Below, in pieces: positions 13,263-27,275 of a stretch of 64,000 nucleotides of DNA. The DNA comes from Owenia fusiformis. Lineage: Eukaryota; Annelida; Polychaeta; Sabellida; Oweniidae. Every line of letters begins with the position of its first letter. Position 1 is the first letter of the stretch. The translations under genes and the position numbers were made by a program. The stretch spans positions 23,882,184 to 23,946,183 of the forward strand of contig CAIIXF020000012.1 of assembly GCA_903813345.2 (NCBI GenBank), written 5' to 3'. The notes under the pieces were generated by a model that ran no database searches, had not been told where the DNA came from, and was given only the letters and a program-made list of their open reading frames with translations.

Positions 13263-16007
13263 CAGACCACATGTGAAAATAATGAAACATGGCTTCATTG
13301 TACATCTGTGCATTAAGTGAAATCAAGGCAGTCCTCTTTTAGTGTATTCCTTAGAAAAAATGTTTGCCAAACATACATGTGCCAACAATGGGATTAGAAT
13401 CCCAACAATTGAAAAATGTGTCGTTGTGGAATAACCGTACTGAACCAGAGAGCAAAATCATCAAATGATAGAACTGATTATGTGTTACAGTACCTTTAAC
13501 AAGATGGTATGTAGATATAAATGCTGCAGATAGGTAGCACAAATTGCAGATTCTCTGTGGTTTTCCTTTTGTGTTTCTTTTTGTTCTCTCCAAGGCAAGA
13601 GGTATGTAGATCACAAATGCTGCAGGTAGGTAGCACAAATTGTAGATTCTCTGTGGTTTTCCCTTTGTGGTTCTTTCTGTTCTCTCCAAGGCAAGAGGAC
13701 TGCACCTGAAAGTACATTTAAGGAAAAGATCAGCGATGGTTCAATAAAAAAGAAAGAAACCCCGAAACTAAGCCCACAATTTTAACATGAAAACCCAAAA
13801 GAAAAGACCCTTCAATCTACAACTGTAGCTAAAATGAACACAAGACTTCAGACCTTCAAAATTTAGATCTGGAGTAGTACTTGAAGTCAACTTTAAAATT
13901 GAATCATTACTGAGTAAGTACTGGTCAACGAAATACAATACAATACAAAACTATACAAAACTATACAATACAATACAATACAATACAATACTAAGCACTA
14001 GATCCATGATCTTAGTCATCTGGTTCGTTGCTTGTCTCGGATCGTTGCTTGTCTGGTTCGTTGGTTGTTTGGTTCGTTGGATGGAGTGTTGATTAGTTTG
14101 TTGATTAATTAGTTAGTTGGTTGGTTAGTTTTAACCTATTGGGTGGTCTGGTGGTTGTCTGGTTGGTTAGTTGGTTGGTTAGTAAGTAAGTTAGTTAATA
14201 GATTAAGCCTATTGGGTCATTGGTTGGTCGGTTGGATGTTCGGTAAGTTGGTTGGTTGGTTGTCTGGTTGGTTGTCTGGTTGTTTGACTTCCCCCCAAGA
14301 AAAACTAGAATAGTACTGGGAGCAGCCCCCTGCTAATGGGATGCAACTGATTGCAAGAGATAAAAACTGGTCAAAAGCGACATCTACAGTAAGTCCTTGA
14401 AACTCAACCTAGTCTCCTAATGGAGACAAATGTGATTTCAACAGGACTATCTTTCTGCAGGAAAACTGAAAAACTACTGGGAGTCCCCCCCCCCCTGCTA
14501 ATGGGATGCAACTGATTGCAAGAGATAATACTGGTCAAAATGCGACATCTACTGTAAGTCCTTGAAACTCAACCTAGTCCCCTAATGGAGACAAATGTGA
14601 TTTCAACAGGACTGTCTTTCCGCAGGAAAACTGGAAGAGTACTGGGAGTTCCCCCCCCCCCTGCTAATGGGATGCAACTGATTGCAAGAGATGAAAACTG
14701 GTCAAAAGCGACATCTACGGTAAGTCCTTGAAACTCAACCTAGTCCCCTAATGGAGACAAATGTGATTTCAACAGGACTGTCTTTCTACAGGAAAACTGG
14801 AAGAGTACTGGGAGTCCCCCCCCCTGCTAATGGGATGCAATTGATTGCAAGAGATAAAAACTGGTCAGAGCGACATGTACGGTAGGTCCTTGAAACTCAA
14901 CCTAGTCCCCTAATGGAGACAAATGTGATTTCAACAGGACTGTCATTCCGCAGGAAAACTGGAATAGTACTGGGAGTTCCCCCCCCCCTTCTAATGCGAT
15001 GCAACTGATTGCAAGAGATAAAACTGGTCAAAATGCGACATCTACTGTAAGTCCTGGAAACTTGACCTAGTCCCCTCGTGGAAAAAATGTGATTCCAACA
15101 GGACTGTCTTTTCGCAGGGACTTCACCATCTGTGCTACAAATAGATAAAACATGTTGTAGTAGTTGTTATTTTACATAAAACTTTACATAAAAACTTTAA
15201 ATAAAACTTTACACTATACTTTACACTACACTACTAAAAATTTACAGAATATTACAAAAGATAAAATTTATTTCTCCCAATTTGATATAAACCAGTAGAC
15301 TTCCATATTTTTGATTTTGAAACATGAACTCTATCTCCCCGGAAACCCAACCACCCCCCTCCCACTTTACCTTAGAGTCCAAGTTTCTCCACCAAAAATA
15401 TGGGTCGGCCAACAAAAGTCCACAAGTAAATATCAAACTGGGAGGCGCCCCCCATCCCTATGCAAAACCAGGAAGGAATACTTAACTTAGGTAGCAGGAA
15501 CGCAGCTGTTGTCTCGGTTGTGTCGTTGGTCATCGGGCTCCTCATCTCCAAGCTGAAAGGGAACCTGAAAACAGAGGAACTAACCTGTTGTAATAATTGA
15601 ATAGAAAAAAAAATGTACTTACTTTGGTGCTTTGGTGACAGGAACAAGAACACCTCTCGCCCATGATACTGTTTACGTGGACCGGACCTGATGGCTCAAA
15701 GTTGTCGAAAGACTGATCCAGCTATCGCCCTAACTTGGTGTGTTTGCTGCATCTCTCTCATAGTTGTACCTGAAAGATACAAGATAAGAAAATGAAAAAT
15801 ACAAGGATGCAACTTGGTCGAGTCACTTCCAATACAAGCGGAGGAGGGAATGCAAAGACATTCCTTTCATTGACTCTAGTAAATCTGTCATAGCCTTATA
15901 CCCCTCCTGGCTCAAGATTTATATCATCAAGTCAACTAACTGCTTGGGCAGATGTAACTCTGTAGGAAGAATGGAATAGTTGAGCATATGTATATTCTTT
16001 AAGAACA
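13263..16007. repeat. Macrosatellite unit 4
   Basis: Core-type unit, same length as unit 3, with five 166-bp modules (about 14306-15120). The module at 14626-14791 is a clear example of the exon-like structure. Confidence 0.9.
14626..14791 (+). repeat. Example of the ~166-bp inner module with exon-like structure
   Basis: One of 38 modules. It is preceded by the acceptor-like string TGTCTTTCCGCAG. The exon-like part (14626-14719) starts GAAAACTGGAA, contains a run of C bases, continues TGCTAATGGGATGCAACTG and ends ACATCTACG before a donor-like GTAAGTCC; 72 bp follow before the next TTTCTACAG. With a 7-C run one frame stays open as LEEYWESPPANGMQLIARDK followed by NWSKATST; the first module of each unit, which lacks the long C run, keeps YWEQSPANGMQLIARD from the same frame. 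I know no protein family with this sequence, and C-run variation breaks the frame in many copies. Confidence 0.7.
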
Positions 16008-18908
16008 CAGACCACATGTGAAAATAATGAAACATGGCTTCATGGTACATCTGTACATTAAGTGAAATCAAGGCAGTCCTCTTTTAGTGTATTTCTTAGA
16101 AAAAATGTTTGCCAAACATACATGTGCCAACAATGGGATTAGAATCCCAACAATTGAAAAATGTGTCGTTGTGGAATAACCGTATTGAACCAGAGAGCAA
16201 AATCATCAAATGATAGAACTGATTATGTGTTACAGTACCTTTAACAAGATGGTATGTAGATATAAATGCTGCAGATAGGTAGCACAAATTGCAGATTCTC
16301 TGTGGTTTTCCTTTTGTGTTTCTTTTTGTTCTCTCCAAGGCAAGAGGTATGTAGATCACAAATGCTGCAGGTAGGTAGCACAAATTGTAGATTCTCTGTG
16401 GTTTTCCCTTTGTGGTTCTTTCTGTTCTCTCCAAGGCAAGAGGACTGCACCTGAAAGTACATTTAAGGAAAAGATCAGCGATGGTTCAATTAAAAAGAAA
16501 GAAACCCCGAAACTAAGCCCACAATTTTAACATGAAAACCCAAAAGAAAAGACCCTTCAATCTACAACTGTAGCTAAAATGAACACAAGACTTCAGACCT
16601 TCAAAATTTAGATCTGGAGTAGTACTTGAAGTCAACTTTAAAATTGAATCATTACTGAGTAAGTACTGGTCAACGAAATACAATACAATACAAAACAATA
16701 CAAAACTATACAATACAATACAATACAATACTTAATACTAAGCACTAGATCCATGATCTTGGTCATCTGGTTCGTTGCTTGTCTGGTTCGTTGCTTGTCT
16801 GGTTCGTTGGTTGTTTGGTTCGTTGGATGGAGTGTTGATTAGTTTGTTGATTAATTAGTTAGTTGGTTGGTTAGTTTTAACCTATTGGGTGGTCTGGTGG
16901 TTGTCTGGTTGGTTAATTGGTTGGTTAGTAAGTAAGTTAGTTAATAGATTAAGCCTATTGGGTCATTGGTTGGTCGGTTGGATGTTCGGTAAGTTGGTTG
17001 GTTGTCTGGTTGGTTGTCTGGTTGTTTGACTTCCCCCCAAGAAAAACTAGAATAGTACTGGGAGCAGCCCCCTGCTAATGGGATGCAACTGATTGCAAGA
17101 GATAAAAACTGGTCAAAAGCGACATCTACAGTAAGTCCTTGAAACTCAACCTAGTCTCCTAATGGAGACAAATGTGATTTCAACAGGACTGTCTTTCTGC
17201 AGGAAAACTGAAAAACTACTGAGAGTCCCCCCCCTGCTAATGGGATGCAACTGATTGCAAGAGATAATACTGGTCAAAATGCGACATCTACTGTAAGTCC
17301 TTGAAACTCAACCTAGTCCCCTAATGGAGACAAATGTGATTTCAACAGGACTGTCTTTCCGCAGGAAAACTGGAAGAGTACTGGGAGTCCCCCCCCCTGC
17401 TAATGGGATGCAATTGATTGCAAGAGATAAAAACTGGTCAGAGCGACATGTACGGTAGGTCCTTGAAACTCAACCTAGTCCCCTAATGGAGACAAATGTG
17501 ATTTCAACAGGACCGTCCTTCCGCACGAAAACTGGAATAGTACTGGGAGTTCCCCCCCCCCTGCTAATGGGATGCAACTGATTGCAAGAGATGAAAACTG
17601 GTCAAAAGCGACATCTACGGTAAGTCCTTGAAACTCAACCTAGTCCCCTAATGGAGACAAATGTGATTTCAACAGGACTGTCTTTCCGCAGGAAAACTGG
17701 AAGAGTACTGGGAGTCCCCCCCCCTGCTAATGGGATGCAATTGATTGCAAGAGATAATAAAAACTGGTCAGAGCGACATGTACGGTAGGTCCTTGAAACT
17801 CAACCTAGTCCCCTAATGGAGACAAATGTGATTTCAACAGGACTGTCATTCCGCAGGAAAACTGGAATAGTACTGGGAGTCCCCCCCCCTTCTAATGGGA
17901 TGCAACTGATTGCAAGAGATAAAACTGGTCAAAATGCGACATCTACGGTAAGTCCTGGAAACTTGACCTAGTCCCCTCATGGAAAAAATGTGATTCCAAC
18001 AGGACCGTCTTTTCGCAGGGACTTCACCATCTGTGCTACAAATAGATAAAACATGTTGTAGTAGTTGTTATTTTACATAAAACTTTACATAAAAACTTTA
18101 AATAAAACTTTACACTATACTTTACACTACACTACTAAAAATTTACAGAATATTACAAAAGATAAAATTTATTTCTCCCAATTTGATATAAACCAGTAGA
18201 CTTCCATATTTTTGATTTTGAAACATGAACTCTATCCCCCCGGAAACCCAACCACCCCCCTCCCACTTTACCTTAGAGTCCGAGTTTCTCCACCAAAAAT
18301 ATGGGTCGGCCAACAAAAGTCCACAAGTAAATATCAAACTGGGAGGCGCCCCCCATCCCTATGCAAAACCAGGAAGGAATACTTAACTTAGGTAGCAGGA
18401 ACGCAGCTGTTGTCTCGGTTGTGTCGTTGGTCATCGGGCTCCTCATCTCCAAGCTGAAAGGGAACCTGAAAACAGAGGAACTAACCTGTTGTAATAATTG
18501 AATAGAAAAAAAAATGTACTTACTTTGGTGCTTTGGTGACAGGAACACGAACACCTCTCGCCCATGATACTGTTTACGTGGACCGGACCTGATGGCTCAA
18601 AGTTGTCGAAAGACTGATCCAGCTATCGCCCTAACTTGGTGTGTTTGCTGCATCTCTCTCATAGTTGTACCTGAAAGATACAAGATAAGAAAATGAAAAA
18701 TACAAGGATGCAACTTGGTCGAGTCACTTCCAATACAAGCGGAGGAGGGAATGCAAAGACATTCCTTTCATTGACTCTAGTAAATCTGTCATAGCCTTAT
18801 ACCCCTCCTGGCTCAAGATTTGTATCATCAAGTCAACTAACTGCTTGGGCAGATGTAACTCTGTAGGAAGAATGGAATAGTTGAGCATATGTATATTCTT
18901 TAAGAACA
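16008..18908. repeat. Macrosatellite unit 5
   Basis: Core-type unit with six 166-bp modules (about 17042-18020), one of them a variant reading GCACGAAAACTGG where the others read GCAGGAAAACTGG. Confidence 0.9.
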
Positions 18909-21141
18909 CAGACCACATGTGAAAATAATGAAACATGGCTTCATGGTACATCTGTACATTAAGTGAAATCAAGGCAGTCCTCTTTTAGTGTATTTCTTAG
19001 AAAAAATGTTTGCCAAACATACATGTGCCAACAATGGGATTAGAATCCCAACAATTGAAAAATGTGTCGTTGTGGAATAACCGTACTGAACCAGAGAGCA
19101 AAATCATCAAATGATAGAACTGATTATGTGTTACAGTACCTTTAACAAGATGGTATGTAGATATAAATGCTGCAGATAGGTAGCACAAATTGCAGATTCT
19201 CTGTGGTTTTCCTTTTGTGTTTCTTTTTGTTCTCTCCAAGGCAAGAGGTATGTAGATCACAAATGCTGCAGGTAGGTAGCACAAATTGTAGATTCTCTGT
19301 GGTTTTCCCTTTGTGGTTCTTTCTGTTCTCTCCAAGGCAAGAGGACTGCACCTGAAAGTACATTTAAGGAAAAGATCAGCGATGGTTCAATTAAAAAGAA
19401 AGAAACCCCGAAACTAAGCCCACAATTTTAACATGAAAACCCAAAAGAAAAGACCCTTCAATCTACAACTGTAGCTAAAATGAACACAAGACTTCAGACC
19501 TTCAAAATTTAGATCTGGAGTAGTACTTGAAGTCAACTTTAAAATTGAATCATTACTGAGTAAGTACTGGTCAACGAAATACAATACAATACAAAACAAA
19601 AGAATACAAAACTATACAATACAATACAATACAATACTAAGCACTAGATCCATGATCTTGGTCATCTGGTTCGTTGCTTGTCTGGTTCGTTGCTTGTCTG
19701 GTTCGTTGGTTGTTTGGTTCGTTGGATGGAGTGTTGGTTAGTTGGTTGATTAATTAGTTAGTTGGTTGGTTAGTTTTAACCTATTGGGTGGTCTGGTGGT
19801 TGTCTGGTTGGTTAGTTGGTTGGTTAGTAAGTAAGTTAGTTAATAGATTAAGCCTATTGGGTCATTGGTTGGTCGGTTGGATGTTCGGTAAGTTGGTTGG
19901 TTGTCTGGTTGTTTGACTTCCCCCCAAGAAAAACTGGAATAGTACTGGGAGCAGCCCCCTGCTAATGGGATGCAACTGATTGCAAGAGATAAAAACTGGT
20001 CAAAAGCGACATCTACAGTAAGTCCTTGAAACTCAACCTAGTCCCCTAATGGAGACAAATGTGATTTCAACAGGACTGTCTTTCTGCAGGAAAATTGAAA
20101 AACTACTGGGAGTTCCCCCCCCCCTGCTAATGGGATGCAACTGATTGCAAGAGATAAAACTGGTCAAAATCCGACATCTACTGTAAGTCCTGGAAACTTG
20201 ACCTAGTCCCCTCGTGAAAAAAATGTGATTCCAACAGGACCGTCTTTTCGCAGGGACTTCACCATCTGTGCTACAAATAGATAAAACATGTTGTAGTAGT
20301 TGTTATTTTACATAAAACTTTACATAAAAACTTTAAATAAACTTTACACTATACTTTACACTACACTACTAATAATTTACAGAATATTACAAAAGATAAA
20401 ATTTATTTCTCCCAATTTGATATAAACCAGTAGACTTCCATATTTTTGATTTTGAAACGTGAACTCTATCCCCCCGGAAACCCAACCACCCCCCTCCCAC
20501 TTTACCTTAGAGTCCAAGTTTCTCCACCAAAAATATGGGTCGGCCAACAAAAGTCCACAAGTAAATATCAAACTGGGAGGCGCCCCCCATCCCTATGCAA
20601 AACCAGGAAGGAATACTTAACTTAGGTAGCAGGAACGCAGCTGTTGTTTGGTTGTGTCGTTGGTCATCGGGCTCCTCATCTCCAAGCTGAAAGGGAACCT
20701 GAAAACAGAGGAACTAACCTGTTGTAATAATTGAATAGAAAAAAAAATGTACTTACTTTGGTGCTTTGGTGACAGGAACACGAACACCTCTCGCCCATGA
20801 TACTGTTTACGTGGACCGGACCTGATGGCTCAAAGTTGTCGAAAGACTGATCCAGCTATTGCCCTAACTTGGTGTGTTTGCTGCATCTCTCTCATAGTTG
20901 TACCTGAAAGATACAAGATAAGAAAATGAAAAATACAAGGATGCAACTTGGTCGAGTCACTTCCAATACAAGCGGAGGAGGGAATGCAAAGACATTCCTT
21001 TCATTGACTCTAGTAAATCTGCCATAGCCTTATACCCCTCCTGGCTCAAGATTTATATCATCAAGTCAACTAACTGCTTGGGCAGATGTAACTCTGTAGG
21101 AAGAATGGAATAGTTGAGCATATGTATATTCTTTAAGAACA
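18909..21141. repeat. Macrosatellite unit 6
   Basis: Core-type in most of its substitutions but with only two 166-bp modules (about 19925-20250), so module number is not tied to the edge/core class. Confidence 0.9.
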
Positions 21142-24100
21142 CAGACCACATGTGAAAATAATGAAACATGGCTTCATGGTACATCTGTACATTAAGTGAA
21201 ATCAAGGCAGTCCTCTTTTAGTGTATTTCTTAGAAAAAATGTTTGCCAAACATACATGTGCCAACAATGGGATTAGAATCCCAACAATTGAAAAATGTGT
21301 CGTTGTGGAATAACCGTACTGAACCAGAGAGCAAAATCATCAAATGATAGAACTGATTATGTGTTACAGTACCTTTAACAAGATGGTATGTAGATATAAA
21401 TGCTGCAGATAGGTAGCACAAATTGCAGATTCTCTGTGGTTTTCCTTTTGTGTTTCTTTTTGTTCTCTCCAAGGCAAGAGGTATGTAGATCACAAATGCT
21501 GCAGGTAGGTAGCACAAATTGTAGATTCTCTGTGGTTTTCCCTTTGTGGTTCTTTCTGTTCTCTCCAAGGCAAGAGGACTGCACCTGAAAGTACATTTAA
21601 GGAAAAGATCAGCGATGGTTCAATTAAAAAGAAAGAAACCCCGAAACTAAGCCCACAATTTTAACATGAAAACCCAAAAGAAAAGACCCTTCAATCTACA
21701 ACTGTAGCTAAAATGAACACAAGACTTCAGACCTTCAAAATTTAGATCTGGAGTAGTACTTGAAGTCAACTTTAAAATTGAATCATTACTGAGTAAGTAC
21801 TGGTCAACGAAATACAATACAATACAAAACAATACAAAACTATACAATACAATACAATACAATACAATACAATACTAAGCACTAGATCCATGATCTTGGT
21901 CATCTGGTTCGTTGCTTGTCTGGTTCGTTGCTTGTCTGGTTCGTTGGTTGTTTGGTTCGTTGGATGGAGTGTTGATTAGTTTGTTGATTAATTAGTTAGT
22001 TGGTTGGTTAGTTTTAACCTATTGGGTGGTCTGGTGGTTGTCTGGTTGGTTAATTGGTTGGTTAGTAAGTAAGTTAGTTAATAGATTAAGCCTATTGGGT
22101 CATTGGTTGGTCGGTTGGATGTTCGGTAAGTTGGTTGGTTGTCTGGTTGGTTGTCTGGTTGTTTGACTTCCCCCCAAGAATAACTAGAATAGTACTGGGA
22201 GCAGCCCCCTGCTAATGGGATGCAACTGATTGCAAGAGATAAAAACTGGTCAAAAGCGACATCTACAGTAAGTCCTTGAAACTCAACCTAGTCTCCTAAT
22301 GGAGACAAATGTGATTTCAACAGGACTGTCTTTCTGCAGGAAAACTGAAAAACTACTGAGAGTCCCCCCCCCTGCTAATGGGATGCAACTGATTGCAAGA
22401 GATAATACTGGTCAAAATGCGACATCTACTGTAAGTCCTTGAAACTCAACCTAGTCCCCTAATGGAGACAAATGTGATTTCAACAGGACTGTCTTTCCGC
22501 AGGAAAACTGGAAGAGTACTGGGAGTCCCCCCCCCTGCTAATGGGATGCAATTGATTGCAAGAGATAAAAACTGGTCAGAGCGACATATACGGTAGGTCC
22601 TTGAAACTCAACCTAGTCCCCCAATGGAGACAAATGTGATTTCAACAGGACCGACCTTCCGCACGAAAACTGGAATAGTACTGGGAGTCCCCCCCCCCCT
22701 GCTAAGGGGATGCAACTGATTGCAAGAGATGAAAACTGGTCAAAAGCGACATCTACGGTAAGTACTTGAAACTCAACCTAGTCCCCTAATGGAGACAAAT
22801 GTGATTTCAACAGGACTGTCTTTCCGCAGGAAAACTGGAAGAGTACTGGGAGTCCCCCCCTGCTAATGGGATGCAATTGATTGCAAGAGATAAAAACTGG
22901 TCAGAGCGACATGTACGGTAGGTCCTTGAAACTCAACCTAGTCCCCTAATGGAGACAAATGTGATTTCAACAGGACCGTCCTTCCGCACGAAAACTGGAA
23001 TAGTACTGGGAGTTCCCCCCCCCCTGCTAATGGGATGCAACTGATTGCAAGAGATGAAAACTGGTCAAAAGCGACATCTACGGTAAGTCCTTGAAACTCA
23101 ACCTAGTCCCCTAATGGAGACAAATGTGATTTCAACAGGACTGTCTTTCCGCAGGAAAACTGGAAGAGTACTGGGAGTCCCCCCCCCTGCTAATGGGATG
23201 CAATTGATTGCAAGAGATAAAAACTGGTCAGAGCGACATGTACGGTAGGTCCTTGAAACTTAACCTAGTCCCCTAATGGAGACAAATGTGATTTCAACAG
23301 GACTGTCATTCCGCAGGAAAACTGGAATAGTACTGGGAGTCCCCCCCCCCCCTTCTAATGGGATGCAACTGATTGCAAGAGATAAAACTGGTCAAAATGC
23401 GACATCTACTGTAAGTCCTGGAAACTTGACCTAGTCCCCTCGTGGAAAAAATGTGATTCCAACAGGACCGTCTTTTCGCAGGGACTTCACCATCTGTGCT
23501 ACAAATAGATAAAACATGTTGTAGTAGTTGTTATTTTACATAAAACTTTACATAAAAACTTTAAATAAAACTTTACACTATACTTTACACTACACTACTA
23601 AAAATTTACAGAATATTACAAAAGATAAAATTTATTTCTCCCAATTTGATATAAACCAGTAGACTTCCATATTTTTGATTTTGAAATATGAACTCTATCC
23701 CCCCCGGAAACCCAACCACCCGCCTCCCACTTTACCTTAGAGTCCAAGTTTCTCCACCAAAAATATGGGTCGGCCAACAAAAGTCCACAAGTAAATATCA
23801 AACTGGGAGGCGCCCCCCATCCCTATGCAAAACCAGGAAGGAATACTTAACTTAGGTAGCAGGAACGCAGCTGTTGTCTCGGTTGTGTCGTTGGTCATCG
23901 GGCTCCTCATCTCCAAGCTGAAAGGGAACCTGAAAACAGAGGAACTAACCTGTTGTAATAATTGAATAGAAAAAAAAATGTACTTACTTTGGTGCTTTGG
24001 TGACAGGAACACGAACACCTCTCGCCCATGATACTGTTTACGTGGACCGGACCTGATGGCTCAAAGTTGTCGAAAGACTGATCCAGCTATCGCCCTAACT

Positions 24101-24372
24101 TGGTGTGTTTGCTGCATCTCTCTCATAGTTGTACCTGAAAGATACAAGATAAGAAAATGAAAAATACAAGGATGCAACTTGGTCGAGTCACTTCCAATAC
24201 AAGCGGAGGAGGGAATGCAAAGACATTCCTTTCATTGACTCTAGTAAATCTGTCATAGCCTTATACCCCTCCTTGCTCAAGATTTATATCATCAAGTCAA
24301 CTAACTGCTTGAGCAGATGTAACTCTGTAGGAAGAATGGAATAGTTGAGCATATGTATATTCTTTAAGAACA
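21142..24372. repeat. Macrosatellite unit 7, longest
   Basis: Core-type unit with eight 166-bp modules (about 22186-23480). Two GCACGAAAACTGG variant modules alternate with normal ones, suggesting that a two-module block was itself duplicated. Confidence 0.9.
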
Positions 24373-27275
24373 CAGATCACATGTGAAAATAATGAAACAT
24401 GGCTTCATGGTACATCTGTACATTAAGTGAAATCAAGGCAGTCCTCTTTTAGTGTATTTCTTAGAAAAAATGTTTGCCAAACATACATGTGCCAACAATG
24501 GGATTAGAATCCCAACAATTGAAAAATGTGTCGTTGTGGAATAACCGTACTGAACCAGAGAGCAAAATCATCAAATGATAGAACTGATTATGTGTTACAG
24601 TACCTTTAACAAGATGGTATGTAGATATAAATGCTGCAGATAGGTAGCACAAATTGCAGATTCTCTGTGGTTTTCCTTTTGTGTTTCTATTTGTTCTCTC
24701 CAAGGCAAGAGGTATGTAAATCACAAATGCTGCAGGTAGGTAGCACAAATTGTAGATTCTCTGTGGTTTTCCCTTTGTGGTTCTTTCTGTTCTCTCCAAG
24801 GCAAGAGGACTGCACCTGAAAGTACATTTAAGAAAAAGATCAGCGATGGTTCAATTAAAAAGAAAGAAACCCCGAAACTAAGCCCACAATTTTAACATGA
24901 AAACCCAAAAGAAAAGACCCTTCAATCTACAACTGTAGCTAAAATGAACACAAGACTTCAGACCTTCAAAATTTAGATCTGGAGTAGTACTTGAAGTCAA
25001 CTTTAAAATTGAATCATTACTGAGTAAGTACTGGTCAACAAAATACAATACAATACAAAACAAAACAATACAAAACTATACAATACAATACAATACAATA
25101 CAATACTAAGCACTAGATCCGTGATCTTGGTCATCTGGTTCGTTGCTTGTCTGGTTCGTTGCTTGTCTGGTTCGTTGGTTGTTTGGTTCGTTGGACGGAG
25201 TGTTGATTAGTTTGTTGATTAATTAGTTAGTTGGTTGGTTAGTTTTAACCTATTGGGTGGTCTGGTGGTTGTCTGGTTGGTTAATTGGTTGGTTAGTAAG
25301 TAAGTTAGTTAATAGATTAAGCCTATTGGGTCATTGGTTGGTCGGTTGGATGTTCGGTAAGTTGGTTGGTTGGTTGTCTGGTTGTTTGACTTCCCCCCAA
25401 GAAAAACTAGAATAGTACTGGGAGCAGCCCCCTGCTAATGGGATGCAACTGATTGCAAGAGATAAAAACTGGTCAAAAGCGACATCTACAGTAAGTCCTT
25501 GAAACTCAACCTAGTCTCCTAATGGAGACAAATGTGATTTCAACAGGACTGTCTTTCTGCAGGAAAACTGAACAACTACTGGGAGTCCCCCCCCCTGCTA
25601 ATGGGATGCAACTGATTGCAAGAGATAATACTGGTCAAAATGCGACATCTACTGTAAGTCCTTGAAACTCAACCTAGTCCCCTAATGGAGACAAATGTGA
25701 TTTCAACAGGACTGTCTTTCCGCAGGAAAACTGGAAGAGTACTGGGAGTCCCCCCCTGCTAATGGGATGCAATTGATTGCAAGAGATAAAAACTGGTCAG
25801 AGCGACATGTACGGTAGGTCCTTGAAACTCAACCTAGTCCCCTAATGGAGACAAATATGATTTCAACAGGACCGTCCTTCCGCACGAAAACTGGAATAGT
25901 ACTGGGAGTTCCCCCCCCTGCTAATGGGATGCAACTGATTGCAAGAGATGAAAACTGGTCAAAAGCGACATCTACGGTAAGTCCTTGAAACTCAACCTAG
26001 TCCCCTAATGGAGACAAATGTGATTTCAACAGGACTGTCTTTCCGCAGGAAAACTGGAAGAGTACTGGGAGTCCCCCCCTGCTAATGGGATGCAATTGAT
26101 TGCAAGAGATAAAAACTGGTCAGAGCGACATGTACGGTAGGTCCTTGAAACTCAACCTAGTCCCCTAATGGAGACAAATGTGATTTCAACAGGACTGTCA
26201 TTCCGCAGGAAAACTGGAATAGTACTGGGAGTCCCCCCCCCCTTCTAATGGGATGCAACTGATTGCAAGAGATAAAACTGGTCAAAATGCGACATCTACT
26301 GTAAGTCCTGGAAACTTGACCTAGTCCCCTCATGGAAAAAATGTGATTCCAACAGGACCGTCTTTTCGCAGGGACTTCACCATCTGTGCTACAAATAGAT
26401 AAAACATGTTGTAGTAGTTGTTATTTTACATAAAACTTTACATAAAAACTTTAAATAAAACTTTACACTATACTTTACACTACACTACACTACTAAAAAT
26501 TTACAGAATATTACAAAAGATAAAAATTTATTTCTCCCAATTTGATATAAACCAGTAGACTTCCATATTTTTGATTTTGAAACATGAACTCTATCCCCCC
26601 GGAAACCCAACCACCCCCCTCCCACTTTACCTTAGAGTCCGAGTTTCTCCACCAAAAATATGGGTCGGCCAACAAAAGTCCACAAGTAAATATCAAACTG
26701 GGAGGCGCCCCCCATCCCTATGCAAAACCAGGAAGGAATACTTAACTTAGGTAGCAGGAACGCAGGAACGCAGCTGTTGTCTCGGTTGTGTCGTTGGTCA
26801 TCGGGCTCCTCATCTCCAAGCTGAAAGGGAACCTGAAAACAGAGGAACTAACCTGTTGTAATAATTGAATAGAAAAAAAAATGTACTTACTTTGGTGCTT
26901 TGGTGACAGGAACACGAACACCTCTCGCCCATGATACTGTTTACGTGGACCGGACCTGATGGCTCAAAGTTGTCGAAAGACTGATCCAGCTATCGCCCTA
27001 ACTTGGTGTGTTTGCTGCATTTCTCTCATAGTTGTACCTGAAAGATACAAGATAAGAAAATGAAAAATACAAGGATGCAACTTGGTCGAGTCACTTCCAA
27101 TACAAGCGGAGGAGGGAATGCAAAGACATTCCTTTCATTGACTCTAGTAAATCTGTCATAGCCTTATACCCCTCCTGGCTCAAGATTTATATCATCAAGT
27201 CAACTAACTGCTTGGGCAGATGTAACTCTGTAGGAAGAATGGAATAGTTGAGCATATGTATATTCTTTAAGAACA
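24373..27275. repeat. Macrosatellite unit 8
   Basis: Core-type unit with six 166-bp modules (about 25402-26360). The start anchor has one substitution (CAGATCAC). Confidence 0.9.
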
